A DNA stretch of 13,586 nucleotides from Baffinella frigidus (taxonomy: Eukaryota; Cryptophyceae; Cryptomonadales; Baffinellaceae), in contig MU646777.1 in NCBI GenBank assembly GCA_026770585.1, forward strand, positions 159,922-173,507, written 5' to 3'. How positions within the stretch are numbered: position 1 is the first letter of the stretch; every line of letters begins with the position of its first letter. The notes beneath the pieces are model-generated. The model ran no database searches. It worked only from the letters and a program-made list of their open reading frames with translations, and had not been told where the DNA came from. Made by a program: the position numbers and the translations under genes. Positions 6,005 through 12,000 of this stretch are shown here, in pieces.

Positions 6005-9000
6005 GTGCGAATCAGCCACAACCACCAGTACCCCGAAGTGGCCTTACGAATTCGGTTCCAAAGGTCGATTTGTACCAGGGAGGTGCCCTGCTCGAGCAAC
6101 CTTTTCATACTAATCGACCTTTGGAAACGAAGTCGGTAAGTCCACTTCGGAGTCCTGGAGGTGCGAATCCGCCAGCGGCGAAACGCGTTTGATCGGTTGG
6201 GCGTGGCAGATGTGTACCAGCGGCTACCGATTTACTATCGCAACTTAACAGAATCTACGTTTAAATACACTCATCTTAGCCTTGTTTTGATGCCCTACAG
6301 CAGCATATCGACCCTTATCTTGGGCGTTGAAAGCCTTACAGATTCTGTTATGTTCCGTCTCTCCGACCTCACTCCATTAGCTAGCCCGAATCCGCCAGCG
6401 GCGAAACGCGTTTGATCGGTTGGGCGTGGCGGATGTGTACCAGCCACGCCAGAGTGTTGGAAGGGGTCGCCACAAGTCGATTCCCCGAGAGGAATAAGGG
6501 GGAATTATTCACTTTTGGCATACCACCAACCCTCACGGAAAGACCAAATGGCCGAAAACCTTTGAGCCATTTTCCCTTGCCAGACCCCCCAGATCGGGGG
6601 GGCTGGCAAAAGTCAATTTTGGGCTACAACCCCTATTCTCCCTTCAAAAAATCAACTTTTGGCGAAATCGAGAAAAGGTCGAGAATTGACAATTTGGTCC
6701 CCCCGTGAGGGCTGGTGGTAGTTGAACGTCAAATATGACGACCCTGAAGGGAGCTGAGGCTATCGATTTCTGGCAGCCCTAGGTACAACTCCTAGCTCTG
6801 CCTGACTCGGGTTGACTGATCGTTTTCACTCCGAAAGTTGACGGATTTTCACCCAACCCCCGGGGAATTGACTTCCAGTCTCGTCAAATTGACAAGACCA
6901 AATCGTGTGAGGCAGAACTAGAAATCCTAGCTCTGTCTCAGTCTGATTCCGAATACTCAATAGCTGGCTCAATAATCCTCAGTACAAAAGGGCCTTCCCT
7001 CAACACAAACCCCCATTACACCAACTGGTTGGCCCACCCCGCCCTACAGAGGCGGAGCAAGAGAGGAGCGAGAGGACGCCGTGGCAGAGCAACGAGAGCA
7101 GATCGCAGCCCTGGCCGCGATGCTCGACAGAGCCGCCGTAGAGCGGCGTCCCCGTTTAGGGTTCAGGGTTCATCTCACTCTCTGATTTCCTGGCGATGCC
7201 TACGCGACAGGTTGGCCCACGCGGCCCTACAGAGCAAGAGAGGAGCGAGATGACGCCGTGGCAGAGCAACGAGAGCAGATCGCAGCCTTGGCCGCGATGC
7301 TCGACAAATCCGCGACCGACAACGCGTCACTCCACGTCGCGGTACCCTAGCGCTGCCTCAGTCTATTCGGGCTCACCAATTCGGCGCGCCCGGGCGCTTT
7401 CCCGCGCCAAAGTTGACGGATCTGTACCGGAAACCCAGCGTGTCAACTTGAGGAGCAGACCGCAGCCCTCGTCGCGGTACACATTAGCTGTGCGTTGACT
7501 GATATTGCCAAGGCGCGTCGCCCGATTTCGGGCGTGTGGTAGCGCTGCCGCTGCCTCGCTGCCTCGATCCGCGACCGATAACGCGTCACTCCACGTCGCG
7601 GTAAACCTTAAACCCTAAACCCTAAACCCGAAACCCGAAAACCTAATACCTAAACCCTAAATCCTAAACCCTACACCCCGAACCCTAAACCCTGAACCCT
7701 GTCCGGGTTTCCGCATCCCTAACCTCAAACATGGGCAGCTGGACGCACTGAAGCAGCAGCTAAGAGCACCCTAAACCCCAAACCCCAAAACCTCAAACCC
7801 CAAACCCCAAACCCCAAACCCCAAACCCGGCTCGCTCAGCAGCTCAGAGTGGCTTGAAAAAAATCCTGCGCGGATCACTGAGCGTCCTGGTACAAAACCC
7901 TGCCCAGTTTCCGCATCTCTAACCTCAAAACACGGGCGGCTGGATGCACTGAAGCGGCAGCTTCCGTGATTTCTCACCCAAAGTGGCCGATTCGTGGCAC
8001 AAAGAATAGAAAGACTCGGTGTCGCCAGCTCAACCCTTGGCTCGTGCGTGGTAGGTGGATGCACTGAAGCGGCAGCTGCGCAGCATACAGCCTTGTGGTG
8101 TGTGGTTAGACAGGATGTGATAGAGCCGTGGGGGTTTCCGTATTGGGTTTCCGTATCCCTAACCTCGAAACACGGAGAGGTGGATGCACTGAAGCAGCTG
8201 CTGCGAATTTAGGGTGTGAGATCGGTTTGTGTTACCCGAAACCCCTACATCCTGACCCCTGGCCCCACACCCCAAATGGGTAAGTGGATGCACTGAAGCA
8301 GCAGCTAAGAGCGGCGACCGGCCGCCCCCCCGCGCCCATCCACCCCTCCTCCTCCCTCCTCGATAGTGTCTAGGGTTTAGGGTATGAGCTCGGTTCGTGT
8401 TACCTGAATTTAGGGTATGCGATCGGTTCGTGCTACCCCAATTTTGGGGGTATGAGATCGGTGTGTGTTACCCGAAACCCCTACATTCTGACCCCTGACC
8501 CCACACCTCAAATGGGTAGGTGGATGCACTGAAGCAGCAGCTAAGAGCGGCGACTGGCCGTCCCCCCGCGCCCATACACCCCGACGACTCCCTCCTAGAC
8601 GGCAGGTGATCAACCAGAAATCCTGAACCCGAAACCCGAAACCCGAAACCCCGAACCCGAAACCCTAAACTCTAACCCCTTAACCCCAACCCCTGTACCA
8701 TGCACCCTACACCCCACACCCTAAATTCACCACCAGCCCAAACCCTACAAGCTGCACCCTACACCCTATACCCTAAACCTTTACCCCGAACCCCGAACCC
8801 CGAACCCCCAAACCCCAAACCCCACACCGTAAAACCCAAACCCTCACCCCTAAACCCCGAACCCTAAACCCTAAACCCTAAACCCTAAACCCTAAACCTT
8901 AAATCAGGGGGAGGGGGCGACGGGAGGAGGGCGTCTCGATCGAGTGGCTGCACGAACAGGTTACTGCGCTTCGGGGCACGGGGTTCAGGGTTCGGCATAG

Positions 9001-12000
9001 GGGCGGGGGGGGGGGGGCGGTACATCCCTGCGGGGCCAGACAGCGTAGGGGGTAGGGGGGTTGACGTCCGACCAAGAAGGTGTAGGGGCGCGGGGGGGGG
9101 TTGTATCCCTGCGGGGTCTAGCAGGGGGATGGGGCGGCGGGAGGCGGATGGCGTCTCGATCGAGTGGCTGCACGAACAGGTCTGGGGGTTAGGGGTTTGG
9201 GGTTTGGGGGTTAGGGCTTAGGGGTGAGGGTTAGGGGTCACGTATGAGTGGCTGCGCGAGCAGGTTTAGGGTTTAGGGTTTAGGCGCTAGGGTTGACGTT
9301 TTGGGGCTTAGGGTTTAGGGTTTAGGGTTTAGGGTTCTTCGTTTCCGGACGGATTTCCCATCGAAATCGCTGTCTAAACCTTGGAACTGTTTGGAGTGCA
9401 GGTTCTGGAAAACAATTTTATGGTGATGTATAATACATTTATGGCGATGTAAAAGGCATGCATGGCTCTCTCCTGCAGGTTCTGGAGCAAATCCTGATTC
9501 ACGATTTGCTCCCGAGAAAATCCTGATTCACGATTTGCTCCCGAGAAAATCCTAATTCACGAAGAGAAATTGCGTTCTAAACCTACGCGAAAAGAATAAA
9601 ACAATACCAACCGTTGTCGTTGCTGGTACTAATCAAACTTGAAACCGTGTGGGACGCAGGTTTTGGAGCTGCGGGAGCAGATCCTGATACACGAAGAGTC
9701 CTATCTGGGTTCGGCCGTACAACAAATTAACATAGGAACGCCGGTACAGAACGCGTCAACACGACCGCGTAAATTACTTTTATGGTGATGCATAATACAT
9801 TCACGGCGATGTAAAATACATTTACGGTGATATACAATATATGTATGGCGGAGCTAGTCCTCTCTGCTGCAGGTTCTGGAGTCGGATTTCCCGTCGAAAT
9901 CGCTTTCTAGACCCTGAGAGTTTTTTGAGTGCAGGTTCTGGAGATGCGGGAGCAGATCCTGATTCACGAAGAGCGCCATGAATCCTCAGAGGACCAGGTC
10001 ACGAGCCTCACGTTTGCTTTGTTCTCGCAGCCACACAGCGGGCTGTTCTATTCCTCGATTTAAAACGAGGTTTTTCAATTCCTCAATTTAAAACCCGGAT
10101 TTTAAAGTGTGTAGTAATTTTCACATGTTTTTGAATCTCTCGACGCTTTTCGTCGACAGATTTAGTCGACTCCCCACACAACGCCTACACTCGACATCTA
10201 TTTTGAGTGCATGCATAGCCTCGTGTGGTACGAAGGGATTTCGTAAATGACCTATAAGTGGATAACCCATAGAATCCTACGGTAGGCAGTCCGGAGGGAC
10301 ATAGGGTGGTTCCTTCGGACATCCTACAAGATAGGATATTAATCGGGAAATGAACGACCCTAAGCCCTACACCCTAAACCCTACACCCTACACCCTACAC
10401 CCTACACCCTACACCCTACACCCTACACCCTAAACCCCAAACCCCAAAACCTCAACCCTAAACCCTCAACCCTAAACCCTCAACCCTCAACCCTAAACCC
10501 TAAACCCTAAACCCTAAACCCCAGACCCTGAACCCTAAACCCCAAACACTGAAACAGGCGGCAACAATGCGTGCGAAGCTCTCTTCGGCGTCCTCGGAGA
10601 ACACCACCCTGCGCGCCGAGGTTTCTGGAAACCCTGAACCCTGAACCCTAAACCCTAAACCCTAAACCTTAAATCGTAGCACTCTACCGAATGTGTTAAC
10701 GTCGTGTTAACGGCGGGAAACACCAGCCTCCGCGCACAGTTTTCGGGATCAGGGTTTAGGGCTTAAACACAACAGAACCCTCAACCCCAAACCTCGAATC
10801 CCAGCCCTCAAACTTCTAACCCTGAACCGTCTCAGAGAATACCAGCCAGCGCGCCGAGGTTTCTGGAAACCCTACACCCTAAACCCTGAACACTAGACCC
10901 TAAACCCTAATCCCCAAACCCTAAACCCTGAACCCTAAACCCTAAACCCTAAACCCTAAACTCTAAACCCTAAACCCTAAACCCTAAACCCTAAACCTTA
11001 AAACCTTACGCTCTACCCGTTTACCCACGCACCACACCCCAAGCTATAAACCCTAAAACTTCACCCTCAACCCTACACCCTAGACCCTACACCCTTAGCC
11101 CTGAACCCTACACCCTAAACCTTAGATAGTAGCACCCTACCGAATGTTTCAGTAGCACCCTACCGAATGTTTCATTCGGTAGGGTGCTACTTAGACAGTA
11201 GCACATTCGGTAGGGTGCTACTTAGACAGTAGCACATTCGGTAGGGTGCTACTTAGACAGTAGCACATTCGGTAGGGTGCTACTTAGACAGTAGCACCCT
11301 ACCGAATGTTTCAATGTTTCAACGACGTCCTCGGAAAACACCAGCCTGCGCGCCGAGGTTTCGGGTTTAGAGGATTTAGGGTTAGGGTTGAGGATTGAGG
11401 ATTTGACACCGTTAGGTTTCAGTACCGGGAAATCTTTTGATAAGGTTTATGCGTTAACCCTAAAATCTAAACCCCAAACCCTAGCCCGAAGCCCTAAACC
11501 CTTCAGGGTTTAGGGGGACCGGTCTGACCCCCCCCCCCATATACCCCAAACTGAAAAACCGAACCCCGAAACCCGAAACCCGAAACCCTAAACCCTCAAC
11601 CCCAAACCCCAACCCCCAAACCAGCTTGAAGCGCTACGCAGGCAGCAGAGATAGACTGTTTCTGATTTCCTAACCCGCCATGTAGGTCGAATGAAGCACT
11701 ACGCAGGCCGCTCAGGGCCCCTGTCCTCGAGGGTGTCTGCCCCTGCGGCAACCCTAAACCCTAGACACCGTACCCGAAAACCGCGTACAGGCAGCAGAGG
11801 GCGCCAGCGCCAGCTTCTTCGAAGAGAGGTGGTGGTGGGACAAGGGCTGTTCCAAGAGACGGGGCTCTTCAACTAGACTACTGCTCTCAAACGCATTCTG
11901 AGCAGAATATCCTGAATTATTCACCCGGAATCCGAACCCCTGAACCTGAAATCCGAAAACCGCGTACAGGTAGAAGCGTTGCGCAGGCAGCACCACAGGC

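Noticed and set aside
5392-6108. Minus-strand open frames opposite the first plus exon
   Set aside because: They are antisense to the more coding-like plus frame, with no start or splice context of their own.
11134-11312. CRISPR-like array of 31-bp repeats
   Set aside because: Units are contiguous with no unique spacers, are palindromic, and lie in eukaryotic intron DNA. The 29-bp repeat at 9491-9560 fails for the same reason.
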